Positions 25,018 through 33,147 of a DNA stretch of 64,000 nt are shown here, piece after piece; position 1 is the stretch's first letter, and every line of letters starts with the position of its first letter. The notes below the pieces were generated by a model, which had not been told where the DNA came from, did no database searches, and worked only from the letters and a program-made list of their open reading frames with translations. Location: assembly GCA_037045645.1 (NCBI GenBank), contig JBAOIH010000001.1:1650001-1714000 (forward strand), in the 5' to 3' direction. A program made the position numbers and the translations under genes. Source of the DNA: Nocardioides sp. Its GTDB lineage: Bacteria; Actinomycetota; Actinomycetes; Propionibacteriales; Nocardioidaceae.

Positions 25018-25809
25018 CTAGCCCCGCGCGCGTTGGGCCTTGGCCGACGCGAACAGGCAGACCGCAGCCGCGGTGGAGAGGTTGAGGCTTTCGGCTCGGC
25101 CGCCGATCGGGATGCGTACGCGGTGGTCGGCGAGTGCGGCGATCTCGTCGGGCAGTCCCCACGCCTCATTGCCCATCAGCCACGCAGTGGGCGCGGCGAG
25201 GAGTTCGTCGGCCTCGAACAAGTCGACCTCACCCTCACCATCGGCCGCGAGCACGGTCAGGCCACGTGCTTGGGCCTTCGCGATCGCTTCGGCCGGGTCG
25301 GGCTCGATGGCCAGCGGAAGATGGAACAGCGACCCCACGGTCGCGCGTACGGTCTTGGGGTTGAACGCGTCGACCGAGTGCCCGGCGAGCACTACGCCGT
25401 CGGCGCCAGCCGCATCAGCCGTACGGATCACGGTGCCCGCATTGCCCGGATCGCGTACGTCCGCGCAGATCACCAGCAACCGGCCGCTCGCGGTCAGGAC
25501 ATGCGCAAGTGGGGCGTCAATCGGATGGCACACAGCAACCACGCCGGCAGGGGCCACCGAGTCACTCAGGGAGGCCATCGCCTCCTCGGTAACAAGGGTC
25601 CATCGCGGTGCGGCGGCGACGAACTCGGCGTACTTGTGCGTGGCGGCGGGAGTCGCGAAGACCTCGACGACGCATCCCTCGACACGGAGCGCACCCTCGA
25701 CGGCCTTGGGGCCGTCGGCAAGGAAGAGCCGCCGCTCGGTGCGGACCGAACGGCGGCTCAACTTGCGTGCTTCCTTGACCCGGGTGTTGCCCGGCGTCAG
25801 CGGTTGCAT
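25018..25809 (-). CDS. TrmH/SpoU-family RNA 2'-O-methyltransferase
   Basis: A 263-aa SAM-dependent RNA ribose methylase of the SPOUT superfamily. Motif 1 is NAGTVIRTADAAGADGVV, motif 2 is WLMGNEAWGLP and motif 3 is RIPIGGRAESLNLSTAAA, all three forming the trefoil knot. An N-terminal substrate-binding domain precedes them. It lies 9 bp after rplT, so it is in or read from the infC-rpmI-rplT operon, a common actinobacterial arrangement. The target is probably rRNA, but the exact nucleotide cannot be assigned. Confidence 0.9.
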   Translation of the reverse strand: MQPLTPGNTRVKEARKLSRRSVRTERRLFLADGPKAVEGALRVEGCVVEVFATPAATHKYAEFVAAAPRWTLVTEEAMASLSDSVAPAGVVAVCHPIDAPLAHVLTASGRLLVICADVRDPGNAGTVIRTADAAGADGVVLAGHSVDAFNPKTVRATVGSLFHLPLAIEPDPAEAIAKAQARGLTVLAADGEGEVDLFEADELLAAPTAWLMGNEAWGLPDEIAALADHRVRIPIGGRAESLNLSTAAAVCLFASAKAQRARG

Positions 25810-25818
25810 CGTGCGGGA

Positions 25819-26211
25819 TCAGGCAGAGGCCGCTTCGCGAGGAGCGTTGACGTCCTCGGGCAGCGCGGCCTTCGCGGCCTCGACGAGCGCAGCGAACGCC
25901 GGAGCGTCGTTGACGGCCAGGTCGGCCAGGATCTTGCGGTCGACCTCGATGCCTGCCAGGCCCAGACCCTGGATGAAGCGGTTGTAGGTGATGCCATTGG
26001 CGCGGGCAGCAGCGTTGATGCGCTGAATCCACAGCTTGCGGAAGTTGCCCTTGTTCTTGCGGCGGTCGTTGTAGGCGTAGACCAGCGAGTGGGTGACCTG
26101 CTCCTTGGCCTTGCGGTAGAGGCGCGAGCGCTGGCCGCGGTAGCCGCTGGCGCGCTCGAGGGTGGTCCGACGCTTCTTGTGTGCGTTCACTGCGCGCTTG
26201 ACGCGAGCCAT
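25819..26211 (-). CDS. rplT: 50S ribosomal protein L20
   Basis: This 23S rRNA-binding early assembly protein of the large subunit is 130 aa, slightly longer at the C-terminus than the ~118-aa E. coli protein. It starts MARVKRAVNAHKKRR, as the family does. It contains the conserved WIQRINAAARANGITYN segment. It is third in the infC-rpmI-rplT operon. In other bacteria L20 represses this operon by binding the leader or an internal site. I cannot show that here. Confidence 0.97.
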   Translation of the reverse strand: MARVKRAVNAHKKRRTTLERASGYRGQRSRLYRKAKEQVTHSLVYAYNDRRKNKGNFRKLWIQRINAAARANGITYNRFIQGLGLAGIEVDRKILADLAVNDAPAFAALVEAAKAALPEDVNAPREAASA

Positions 26212-26243
26212 GATGGTTCTCCTTGTGTCTTCAAATTCGGGTG

Positions 26244-26264
26244 TGGTCTCGACTCCGCTCGACC
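26244..26264. repeat. Second copy of the 21-bp repeat at 2816-2836
   Basis: This exact copy of the argD/argF junction element lies in the 72-bp spacer between rpmI and rplT. It is flanked by CACCTAGG. It may fold weakly (GGTC...GACC ends). No gene function is evident. Confidence 0.7.
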
Positions 26265-26283
26265 ACCTAGGGGTGGGAGCGGG

Positions 26284-26496
26284 TCAGAGACCCAGCAGCT
26301 TCTTCACGCGCTTGACGTCGGCCTTCTCCAACTCGACCATGCCGGCGTTGCGGCGGTGCTTCTTGCGGCTGCCCGTGGTGGGAGCCGACGCGAACGCAGC
26401 ACCGGACTTGCGGCCGGCCTGGAGGCGACGGATCTTGCCCGAGCCGGTCACCTTGAAGCGCTTGCTGGTGCCCGAGTGGGTCTTGTTCTTCGGCAT
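26284..26496 (-). CDS. rpmI: 50S ribosomal protein L35
   Basis: A 70-aa basic ribosomal protein with the family start MPKNKTHSGTSKRFKVTGSG and the segment SRKKHRRNAG. The ATG at 26496 follows GGAGAG. The long in-frame upstream extension reads through the infC end and has no family similarity. It is the middle gene of the conserved infC-rpmI-rplT operon. Confidence 0.97.
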   Translation of the reverse strand: MPKNKTHSGTSKRFKVTGSGKIRRLQAGRKSGAAFASAPTTGSRKKHRRNAGMVELEKADVKRVKKLLGL

Positions 26497-26563
26497 GTTG
26501 CTCTCTCCTCTACAGGTGCGGGTGCCGACCAGGTGGTCGTACGTCCGCGAAATCAGTGGTGGG

Positions 26564-27247
26564 TCAGATGTCGATGTCGGCGTCGAGATTCTCGGAGCGC
26601 CGACGTTCCTTCTTCTGCGCGACCGGGCCTGCGGCATGCGCAGCCTCACGCTCGGCGCGCTCGTCGGCGACCTTGGCGTCACGCTCGGCCTGCCGGTCAG
26701 CCTTCGCGGCGGCCGCATCGACCTTGGCTTCGGCCTTCTTCTTGTGCGGTCCGAGGACCATGATCATGTTGCGGCCGTCCTGCTTGGGCGAGGACTCCAC
26801 GAAGCCCAGTTCGGCGACGTCCTCGGCCAGCTTCTGCAGCAGTCGGAACCCCAGCTCGGGGCGGTGCTGCTCGCGACCGCGGAACATGATCGTGATCTTG
26901 ACCTTGTCGCCGGCTTTGAGGAACCGCACGACGTGACCCTTCTTGGTCTCGTAGTCGTGCTGGTCGATCTTGGGACGAAGCTTCATCTCCTTGATGATCA
27001 CGTTCGTCTGGTTGCGGCGTGCTTCGCGAGCCTTCTGGGCGTTCTCGTACTTGAACTTGCCGTAGTCCATGAGCTTGCAGACCGGCGGACGCGCCATCGG
27101 CGCCACCTCGACCAGGTCAAGGTCCGCCTCTGCCGCGAGCTTGAGGGCTTCGTTGGTGGAAACGATGCCCACGGTCTCGCCGTTGGGTCCGACAAGCCGG
27201 ACCTCGGGAACCCGGATCCGGTCGTTGATGCGCAGCTCGGTGCTGAT
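26564..27247 (-). CDS. infC: Translation initiation factor IF-3, apparent ATC start
   Basis: IF-3 binds the 30S subunit, prevents premature 50S joining and checks start codons. The sequence begins ISTELRINDRIRVPEVRLVG, followed by the IF-3 N domain, linker and C domain (MFRGREQHRPELGF). No ATG, GTG or TTG in frame fits. A strong GGAGG lies 5 nt before an ATC at 27247. Starting there gives 227 aa with a family-typical N-terminus. Non-standard starts of infC (AUU in E. coli) allow IF-3 to control its own level. The C-terminus is extended by an Ala/Lys/Glu-rich tail of about 50 residues. Confidence 0.93.
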   Translation of the reverse strand: MSTELRINDRIRVPEVRLVGPNGETVGIVSTNEALKLAAEADLDLVEVAPMARPPVCKLMDYGKFKYENAQKAREARRNQTNVIIKEMKLRPKIDQHDYETKKGHVVRFLKAGDKVKITIMFRGREQHRPELGFRLLQKLAEDVAELGFVESSPKQDGRNMIMVLGPHKKKAEAKVDAAAAKADRQAERDAKVADERAEREAAHAAGPVAQKKERRRSENLDADIDI

Positions 27248-27297
27248 GTGTCCTCCAGTGTTTGGTGTGCAGTGGTGCGGAGGACCTCTCGAATTGC

Positions 27298-27328
27298 AAA
27301 AGGCTTCCGCAGCGTGCAAGCGGAAGCC
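27298..27328 (-). terminator. Leader hairpin with T-run upstream of infC (candidate attenuator)
   Basis: On the minus strand GGCTTCCGC, a 9-nt loop and GCGGAAGCC form a 9-bp GC-rich stem (27302-27328) followed at once by TTTT (27301-27298). This is the form of an intrinsic terminator. It sits about 50 nt upstream of the infC ribosome-binding site, inside the expected leader. It may stop transcription unless an upstream RNA structure or a bound protein prevents it. L20 or IF-3 feedback is a guess from other bacteria. Confidence 0.7.
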
Positions 27329-27523
27329 AGAACCAGCACCTTCGTCTGCTCGACGTCAGCGCCGTTCGTGACCCGGACCCGACGACCTGGTGTACGTGCG
27401 TACGGCGGCCGATGCGGGTGGGAGACGATCGTGCTGTCCCCACTTGCGTGATCGGTCGTGTCACCACGACTGATCGGTCAACGGCCCAAGAGTACGGGTT
27501 CATTCCCGGGGGCGCGAATCGAC
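27329..27523. other. infC operon leader and promoter region
   Basis: No gene is seen in this stretch between the infC leader hairpin and the 22-bp repeats. On the minus strand TTGACC near 27477 is a possible -35 element, but no clear -10 follows at the usual distance. The sequence TGATCGGT occurs twice (about 27450 and 27471), and GTCGTG-TCAC-CACGAC between them can form a small hairpin. The promoter position is therefore uncertain. Confidence 0.4.
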
Positions 27524-27589
27524 GTAGCGAGGCCCAACTCAACACCTAGCGAGGCGGGACTCAACCCCTGGGCTGGCCCAACTCAACTG
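27524..27589. repeat. Three tandem 22-bp repeats at the end of sseB
   Basis: Units start at 27524, 27546 and 27568, each shaped like GTAGCGAGGCCCAACTCAAC with drift in the third. The last unit covers the stop codon of the SseB-family gene. This is a fourth type of short tandem repeat in the window. No function can be assigned. Confidence 0.65.
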
Positions 27590-28101
27590 TCGGGGACGAG
27601 CCAGCCCCAGTCGTCGCCCACCTTGACCAGGCGATGGCCCGCGGCGAGGCCGCGCAGGTCGTCGCCCTCGACGACCAGGCGATGCGGGCCGGCGATATCG
27701 ACGATCAGCGCGTCCGCCTGGTCTTGGACCGCCGCCATCGCGGCGACCTGGGCGGTGACCGGCACCGGGCGGGCCTCTGGATTCCAGCGGGTCAGGGGCT
27801 CGGTCCCGGTGAAGGCCAGCAGTGCGAGTCGCCCGTCGGCACCGGTGAGCAGCACCGCCGCCATGTCACTGGACTTGTCGTGCGCGAGGCCCCGGTCGTC
27901 GTACTCCACCTCGCCGAGGACGGCTACGACCGGCACCAGGACGCGTGAGGCGCTCAAGGCATTGAGCGCCTCGGGGAACCTCGCCGAGTCGTCGGTGTAC
28001 GTCTGGAGCGCCAGCGCCACCTCGGGTGACACCTCACCGGTGTCGCCGGAGAAGCCCGGGTCTGGGACGGTAACGCCGCGGAAACGATCAGGATCGGACA
28101 C
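27583..28101 (-). CDS. SseB-family protein
   Basis: A 172-aa protein with an SseB N-terminal-type domain. It contains FPEALNALSASRVLVPVV near residues 40-60 and LALLAFTGTEPLTRWNPEARPVP near the middle, as in other actinobacterial members found beside infC. No signal peptide is seen. The role is unknown, since the enterobacterial enhanced serine sensitivity link is not a real functional guide. The start is GTG at 28101. The next gene downstream is infC, after a 335-bp gap. Confidence 0.8.
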   Translation of the reverse strand: MSDPDRFRGVTVPDPGFSGDTGEVSPEVALALQTYTDDSARFPEALNALSASRVLVPVVAVLGEVEYDDRGLAHDKSSDMAAVLLTGADGRLALLAFTGTEPLTRWNPEARPVPVTAQVAAMAAVQDQADALIVDIAGPHRLVVEGDDLRGLAAGHRLVKVGDDWGWLVPDS

Positions 28102-28125
28102 GCTCGGAGTGTGTCATCGGCGCGC

Positions 28126-28896
28126 TCACTTGCGCATCTTCACCACGACGGTCGGACTCGTCGACTTGCCGAACTCGCCTGCGCTGGGCAACGTCTTGGC
28201 CCGCAGCGTCACCTTCTTCAACTTCCAGTTCTTCACCTTGTAGACCGCCACACCCTTGGCGTTGGTCGTCTTGACCTCGCCGGCGAACTTGCGCCAGCGG
28301 CCACTCTTGCGCTGTTGCAAGATCACGTCGTCGGCGACTGGCAAGGGTGTTCCGTCTTCGCTCTCGAACTTCGAGGTCACGAAGATCCGCACGATGTTGC
28401 CCTTGCGCGGGCTCTTCGGCTTCACGCGCAAGGTGGTGTACGACTCGGGTTTGCGCAGGTTGAAACTGACCGGAGGCAATTCGAACGTGGTCTCGCGATA
28501 GTTCGAATCCACGAGATAGAGAGTCCCCATCAGGGAGTACCTGCCCGCCTCGAGCCAGGGGGCAAGGCACAAGTCGCTGGTCTGGGTGCCGGTAGGGGCA
28601 AGAGAGTCGGAGGAGGTGTTCAGCCCCTCCCAGTTCAGATGCGGAGTTGGGTTTCCGGGGGATGTGAACGACAACCACGCGCGCCACCTGTAGCCCGGCG
28701 GGATCTTGAAGTCCCAACCCCAGTCGATGTCAATGCAGTAGCCGCGTGCGATGCCGTCGGGGGGCGCGATCAGGATCGAACCGTCGCCCAGGGCGGCACT
28801 CGACTCAGGAGGCGGCACCGAGTGTGCCGGGGCTGGCAGAACTGCCGTGGCCATTGCGAGCACCACCCCAGTAAGTGTTCTCGTGACGAGTCGCAT
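28126..28896 (-). CDS. Secreted protein of unknown function
   Basis: A 256-aa protein with a clear signal peptide ending near PAPAHS. The mature part is beta-rich with no recognised catalytic motif. The last ~100 residues (TTLRVKPKSPRKGNIVRIF region) look like a basic, Lys-rich immunoglobulin-like module. The protein at 60819 has the same layout (TTQLKLKKARRGKIKLRA), so the two are probably distant paralogues. It is divergent from the metallopeptidase at 29023, across a 126-bp gap. Confidence 0.7.
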   Translation of the reverse strand: MRLVTRTLTGVVLAMATAVLPAPAHSVPPPESSAALGDGSILIAPPDGIARGYCIDIDWGWDFKIPPGYRWRAWLSFTSPGNPTPHLNWEGLNTSSDSLAPTGTQTSDLCLAPWLEAGRYSLMGTLYLVDSNYRETTFELPPVSFNLRKPESYTTLRVKPKSPRKGNIVRIFVTSKFESEDGTPLPVADDVILQQRKSGRWRKFAGEVKTTNAKGVAVYKVKNWKLKKVTLRAKTLPSAGEFGKSTSPTVVVKMRK

Positions 28897-28987
28897 CCGT
28901 GCTCTCCCTCAAGGTTTCGTGTGACGCGATCGCAATTTCGCCGGCCCGTTGCCACAAGGACTTGTGTGCGCGATGGCCGCGATTCTC

Positions 28988-29016
28988 CTGACAACGCTCG
29001 ACGGACGATTTAGCGT
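28988..29016 (+). promoter_or_regulatory. Promoter of the metallopeptidase gene, leaderless type
   Basis: CTGACA (28988-28993) and TAGCGT (29011-29016) are 17 bp apart, a standard -35/-10 layout. The ATG follows 6 nt after the -10 box, which implies transcription starts at the start codon. No ribosome-binding site is present. Confidence 0.65.
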
Positions 29017-29022
29017 CACCTC

Positions 29023-30732
29023 ATGTTGCGCAGAGTTACGCTCGCGGCCGCACTGGCGGCGCTCCTGCCCATGTCGATGGTGTCCACCTCGCAAGCAGTT
29101 GAGAGCCAGCGGCCGTCGACGACCGCGTCAACTCCAGTAACTCTCCCGCCCGAAAGTCGGGCCACGAAGGTGCTGATCGACGACATGGTCGTGGCTCGCG
29201 AGTCGATGGCCCCAGACGTACGCTCCGACGTGCGCGCGCTGCCGCGCCTGAGGCCGGAGAAGCGGATCAAGATCATCGTGCTGCGCTCGTACAGCCGTGG
29301 TCGTCCTCCCGCGCATCCGACGAAGCCCGAACTCACCACGCTGATGAAGAAGGTCGGCAACTTCTTCCAGGCGTCATCGCGGGGCAAGCAGAAGTTCCGG
29401 TTCTCCATCTCGAAATGGGTCAAGCTGCCGAAGATGTCTTGCAACATGTTGCTGCGCAGGGAGCCGCTGGCAGCGGCCCGACGCGCGGGCTACAACCTCA
29501 GGAAGTACAACCGCTTGATGGTGATGCAGCCCCAGTGCGACGGGTTCGCCTCGTACGGCGAGCGTCCCGGTGCTTTCACCTGGATCAACTTCGGCCCCGA
29601 CTTCCAGACTCTGGTGCACGAGTTGGGACACAACGTCGGGCTCACCCACGCGCAGTCGCGGCTGTGCAAACAAGACGGTCATGCCGTGGTGATGACCGGC
29701 AAGTGCCAGGTGATCGAGTACGGCGATGTGTTCGACCCGATGGGCAACATGGGCGCGACCAGCTTCTCCTCGGCCTCCCTCAAGCGCTTGGGATGGGGGC
29801 GGCGCACGGCGACCGTGACCGGGTCCGGGACGTACGAGCTCGGGGATACGACCGCGCCCGGGCCTGCCCTCCAAGCAGTGCGCGTCGTGGAAGGCAGCAA
29901 GACGTTCTGGGTGGAGTATCTGCGTCGCGATCCCCAGGAACCCGAGGACGGGGAGTTCTTCGAGCACGGCGCTGGGGTGCTCGTACGCCAGGACACCGGC
30001 GGATCCTCTCTGGCCATGTTCGACGGCAGCCCGGGCAGCGACGACACCTTCCTGGACGCCTACTCCCCCGCGGACCCGGCGCTCCAACCAGGCAGCAGTT
30101 TCACCACCCCCGCCGGCACACGGATCGCGGTGCTCAGTGCGGGCGCCACCGCCAAGGTGTTGATCAGCCGGAAGACCACACCAGGAGTTCCCAACGCTCC
30201 GCTGGTGACCGGAGTGACCCACAACTCCGACTACGGGGTGGTGCACGTCGATGTGCAGCCGGGCGGAGACAACGGCGAAGTGGTGCTCGGCTATCGGGTG
30301 ACCTTCCAGCCCCAAGGACGCAGCGAGACAGCGTGGACACCCCTCGGCCCCGGAGGCTTCGACGTCGAGTGGAACGGTGGCAACTTCGCCACCGCGAGCG
30401 TACGCGCGATCAACCGGGTCGGCGTGGGGGCCGAGTCGGCGTCGGTCGTACCCACACAGTTGAGCGTGGCGTTCGATCCGCTGCCGTCATTCGTGACCGG
30501 TTCCTTGTCGGGGACCTACCGCATCACCCAGGGCACCAGTGCTCCAGCCGAACTCGAGATCGACCTGGACGATCCCACGGCCTACACCTGGGAGTGTCTC
30601 TACCTCAGCGACCCGCCGCTGTCCGGCTCCTTCACCTGCGACGGCGAGCCCGGGAACTACATCCTCAGAGCCACGGTCACCGACAGCGACGGCAACCAGG
30701 CCGTGGCCGAACAGCCCATCACGATCGGGTAG
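29023..30732 (+). CDS. Secreted zinc metallopeptidase, M11 (gametolysin)-like, with C-terminal beta domains
   Basis: A 569-aa exported protein with a signal peptide (residues 1-26, cut near TSQAVE). The zinc site HELGHNVGLTHA, near residue 204, gives the metzincin HExxHxxGxxH pattern. FDPMGNMG about 40 residues later is the Met-turn. After the catalytic domain come a region with FWVEYLRRDPQEPEDG and a fibronectin type III-like domain (about 385-480). A final domain has two cysteines (WECLYL and FTCDGEPG). The substrate is unknown. It probably degrades surface or extracellular protein. Confidence 0.85.
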   Translation: MLRRVTLAAALAALLPMSMVSTSQAVESQRPSTTASTPVTLPPESRATKVLIDDMVVARESMAPDVRSDVRALPRLRPEKRIKIIVLRSYSRGRPPAHPTKPELTTLMKKVGNFFQASSRGKQKFRFSISKWVKLPKMSCNMLLRREPLAAARRAGYNLRKYNRLMVMQPQCDGFASYGERPGAFTWINFGPDFQTLVHELGHNVGLTHAQSRLCKQDGHAVVMTGKCQVIEYGDVFDPMGNMGATSFSSASLKRLGWGRRTATVTGSGTYELGDTTAPGPALQAVRVVEGSKTFWVEYLRRDPQEPEDGEFFEHGAGVLVRQDTGGSSLAMFDGSPGSDDTFLDAYSPADPALQPGSSFTTPAGTRIAVLSAGATAKVLISRKTTPGVPNAPLVTGVTHNSDYGVVHVDVQPGGDNGEVVLGYRVTFQPQGRSETAWTPLGPGGFDVEWNGGNFATASVRAINRVGVGAESASVVPTQLSVAFDPLPSFVTGSLSGTYRITQGTSAPAELEIDLDDPTAYTWECLYLSDPPLSGSFTCDGEPGNYILRATVTDSDGNQAVAEQPITIG

Positions 30733-30779
30733 CACCACAATGCGCGGCTGATCGTGCAGGCGTGTGTCAGGCTGGAGGC

Positions 30780-31220
30780 ATGAACGACGCCGCCTGGATG
30801 GCATTGGCCCTCTCACTGACGGTCGCCGGCCTGCTCTACACCTGGTGGGCGTTTCGCAGTCGGGGTGCCGCTGCGGGTACGCGTGGGCTCGCGCTCGCGC
30901 TGCTGCCGGCCGCCGCCTGGCTGACCGGCACGTTGGAGATGTTCACCGAGATCGCCGGCTCGATCACCGACTGGGCGACCAGCCTGGTCTTCAGTCCGTT
31001 CGTGTGGGCGGGCACAGCCTTGGCCGGTCTGTCGGCCGTGTTGTGGGTCGTCGGTGGATTCCTCCACGGACGCAACGCGCAGCGCGTCGGCTCGCCGGGT
31101 GCGGTGTCCGGTGACGCCAAGAGGCCTCTCCCCCCGTCGTCGGCTCCACGGTCGCAGGCTCCGCTCGACGACGACATGTCCGAGATCGAGGCGATCTTGA
31201 AGAACCGTGGCATCACCTGA
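30780..31220 (+). CDS. Small membrane protein
   Basis: A 146-aa protein with about three hydrophobic helices (AAWMALALSLTVAGLLYTWW near the N-terminus, then LALALLPAAAWLTGTLEMF and FVWAGTALAGLSAVLWVVG). A cytosolic tail ends in DDDMSEIEAILKNRGIT. No family is recognised. The ATG at 30780 is 48 bp after the peptidase. GGAGG lies almost against the start, so a leaderless reading from CAGGCT six bases upstream is possible. It overlaps the next gene by 14 bp. Confidence 0.75.
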   Translation: MNDAAWMALALSLTVAGLLYTWWAFRSRGAAAGTRGLALALLPAAAWLTGTLEMFTEIAGSITDWATSLVFSPFVWAGTALAGLSAVLWVVGGFLHGRNAQRVGSPGAVSGDAKRPLPPSSAPRSQAPLDDDMSEIEAILKNRGIT

Positions 31221-31791
31221 GAAGGCCTACGACGTCACGGCGATCCTGGCCCACACCGCAACGCAGGCACCGACCCTCGGGGCGGCACGGCTGATCTGCG
31301 TCGACGGCCCGGCCGGTTCGGGGAAGTCCACGTTGGCGCGATCGTTGCAGGCACGCTCACCTGGTGCCGTGCTGCTGGAGACCGACGAGATGCTCGAGGG
31401 CTGGGGTGGACTGTCCGGCCTGGCGGTGAGCCTGCTTCGGGTGGTGGCGCCGATCGCCCATGGCGTACCGGGCCGGTGGCGGCGCTGGGACTGGCACGCG
31501 GACGGCTGGGCCGAGTGGCACCACGTCCCCGACACGAACCTGCTGCTCGTGGAGGGGGTCGGTTCCGGTACCCCGTTGCTCGACCCGTGGCGCACGACTC
31601 TCGTGTGGGTCGAAGCACCGTCGAGCACCCGCCTGGACCGAGGCATCGAGCGAGACGGCGAGAGCATGCGTTCGCACTGGCTTCGGTGGCGCCCGGAGGA
31701 GGACGCCCTGCACGCCAGGGAGCGCACCAGGCTGCGAGCCGACTTCCAGGTCGACGGCGAGACCGGCGAGGTGCATCGGACTCTAGGGTGA
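31207..31791 (+). CDS. Uridine kinase-like P-loop NTPase
   Basis: A 194-aa protein with Walker A CVDGPAGSGKSTLAR near residues 31-45, and WADGW... and LLLVEGVGSG regions typical of the uridine kinase/AAA-type small kinases of actinobacteria. It begins with GTG inside the end of the membrane protein gene (14-bp overlap), so expression is coupled. The phosphate acceptor is not known; nucleoside kinase activity is only a family guess. Confidence 0.8.
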   Translation: MASPEKAYDVTAILAHTATQAPTLGAARLICVDGPAGSGKSTLARSLQARSPGAVLLETDEMLEGWGGLSGLAVSLLRVVAPIAHGVPGRWRRWDWHADGWAEWHHVPDTNLLLVEGVGSGTPLLDPWRTTLVWVEAPSSTRLDRGIERDGESMRSHWLRWRPEEDALHARERTRLRADFQVDGETGEVHRTLG

Positions 31792-31795
31792 CCTC

Positions 31796-32698
31796 ATGGT
31801 CCCTCCCACCGGTGAGCAGTACGCGATCACGCACGGCGGCTACCGCGCCACGCTCACCCAGGGCGGTGCCACGCTGCGCGAGTTGTCGTACGACGGGCGC
31901 GACCTGATCGACCCCTTCGCCGAGTCCGAGATGCCCGCGGCCGGACGCGGCCAGGTGTTGGTGCCCTGGCCCAACCGGATTCGAGACGGGCGCTACACCT
32001 GGGAGGGCACGCCACGGCAGTTGCCGCTGTCGGAACCGGCACGTGCCAATGCCAGCCACGGTCTGGTGCGCTGGGCGGCCTGGCACAAGCACGAGCATCG
32101 CGCGGACGCGATCACCTTGCGGTATCGGTTGATGGCGCAGTCGGGCTACCCGTGGACGCTCGATCTCACCCTCACGTACGCGTTGTCCCACGACGGACTC
32201 ACCGTGACGTACGCAGCGATCAACCGCAGCTCGCAGGCGGCCCCGTTCGCCGCCGGGTTCCACCCGTACCTGCGTACGACAGCCCCCTTGATCGACGCGG
32301 CCACGCTGTCCCTGCCGGCCGGCAGTCGGGTGGTCACCGACGAGCGGCTGCTTCCGATCGGGGACGAGCCGACGGACGGAACTGCGTACGAGTTCGCGCC
32401 AGGCCGCGCGCTGGGTGACCTCAGCCTCGATGATGCTTTCGGCGACCTGCGGCGCGGCAGCGACGGGCGTACGCATGTGACGCTGACCCTCGACGGTGTC
32501 GGCGCCGGGCTCTGGATGGACGACCAGCACCACTGGGTGCAGGTCTTCAGCGCCGACGAGCCCTCGGCCGGGGCCCGCCGGGCGATCGCGGTCGAGCCGA
32601 TGACCTCACCGGCCGACGCGTTCAACTCGGGGCGAGATCTGATCACGCTGGCCCCCGGCGGAGAGTTCCGCGCCCGCTGGGGGATCTACGCGATCTGA
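31796..32698 (+). CDS. Aldose 1-epimerase family protein
   Basis: A 300-aa galactose-mutarotase-like protein. Family features include LVPWPNRIRDGRYTWEG near residue 60, ASHGLVRWAAW and a catalytic-type FHPYLR segment. It probably interconverts alpha and beta anomers of hexoses or a phosphorylated sugar. TAGGGT (31784-31789) lies 6 nt before the ATG, pointing to its own leaderless promoter although the previous gene ends only 4 bp upstream. It is convergent with the PH-domain gene. Confidence 0.87.
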   Translation: MVPPTGEQYAITHGGYRATLTQGGATLRELSYDGRDLIDPFAESEMPAAGRGQVLVPWPNRIRDGRYTWEGTPRQLPLSEPARANASHGLVRWAAWHKHEHRADAITLRYRLMAQSGYPWTLDLTLTYALSHDGLTVTYAAINRSSQAAPFAAGFHPYLRTTAPLIDAATLSLPAGSRVVTDERLLPIGDEPTDGTAYEFAPGRALGDLSLDDAFGDLRRGSDGRTHVTLTLDGVGAGLWMDDQHHWVQVFSADEPSAGARRAIAVEPMTSPADAFNSGRDLITLAPGGEFRARWGIYAI

Positions 32699-32700
32699 TC

Positions 32701-33147
32701 TCAGTCCTGGGAGTCCAAGACGGTGCGCAACTCGTGCACCGCGCGCCGAGCCCGAGCACCGTCAGAGCCTTGGATCCCCATCGCCGAGACGGTGTTGCCG
32801 TCGGCCAGGTCGAGCGTCGCCCAGGGCGCGCCCGCCGGCAGGTGCACCGCGACCACCTGCGCGGGTGCGAACGACCGCGTCTTGAAGCCGTTGACGACCG
32901 TGATCTCGTCGACGGCGGCGGTCACACGCGAGCGTCCCAGCGCCCACAGACACGCGGCCAACGCGGCGACGATGGCGAGCATGGTGAGTTTTTCGAGGAA
33001 CACGAACCGGCTGCGGATCTCCTCGCCGAAGCCGACCCACATCATCGCGAACGTGATGAAGGTGGCGCCACCGAAGACCGCGACCGCCATCCGTACGCCG
33101 AAGGGCCGCCACGTGTGGGGCAGGGTGAGGTCAGAGTCGGCAGGCAT
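32701..33147 (-). CDS. PH-domain membrane protein
   Basis: A 148-aa protein with two hydrophobic helices (MAVAVFGGATFITFAMMW and LTMLAIVAALAACLWAL). A bacterial PH-like domain follows (DEITVVNGFKTRSFAPAQV, then WATLDLADGNTVSAMGIQG). Similar genes follow hisG in related actinobacteria. The ATG at 33147 overlaps the hisG end by 17 bp and is preferred over one 10 codons earlier. Role unknown. Confidence 0.78.
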   Translation of the reverse strand: MPADSDLTLPHTWRPFGVRMAVAVFGGATFITFAMMWVGFGEEIRSRFVFLEKLTMLAIVAALAACLWALGRSRVTAAVDEITVVNGFKTRSFAPAQVVAVHLPAGAPWATLDLADGNTVSAMGIQGSDGARARRAVHELRTVLDSQD

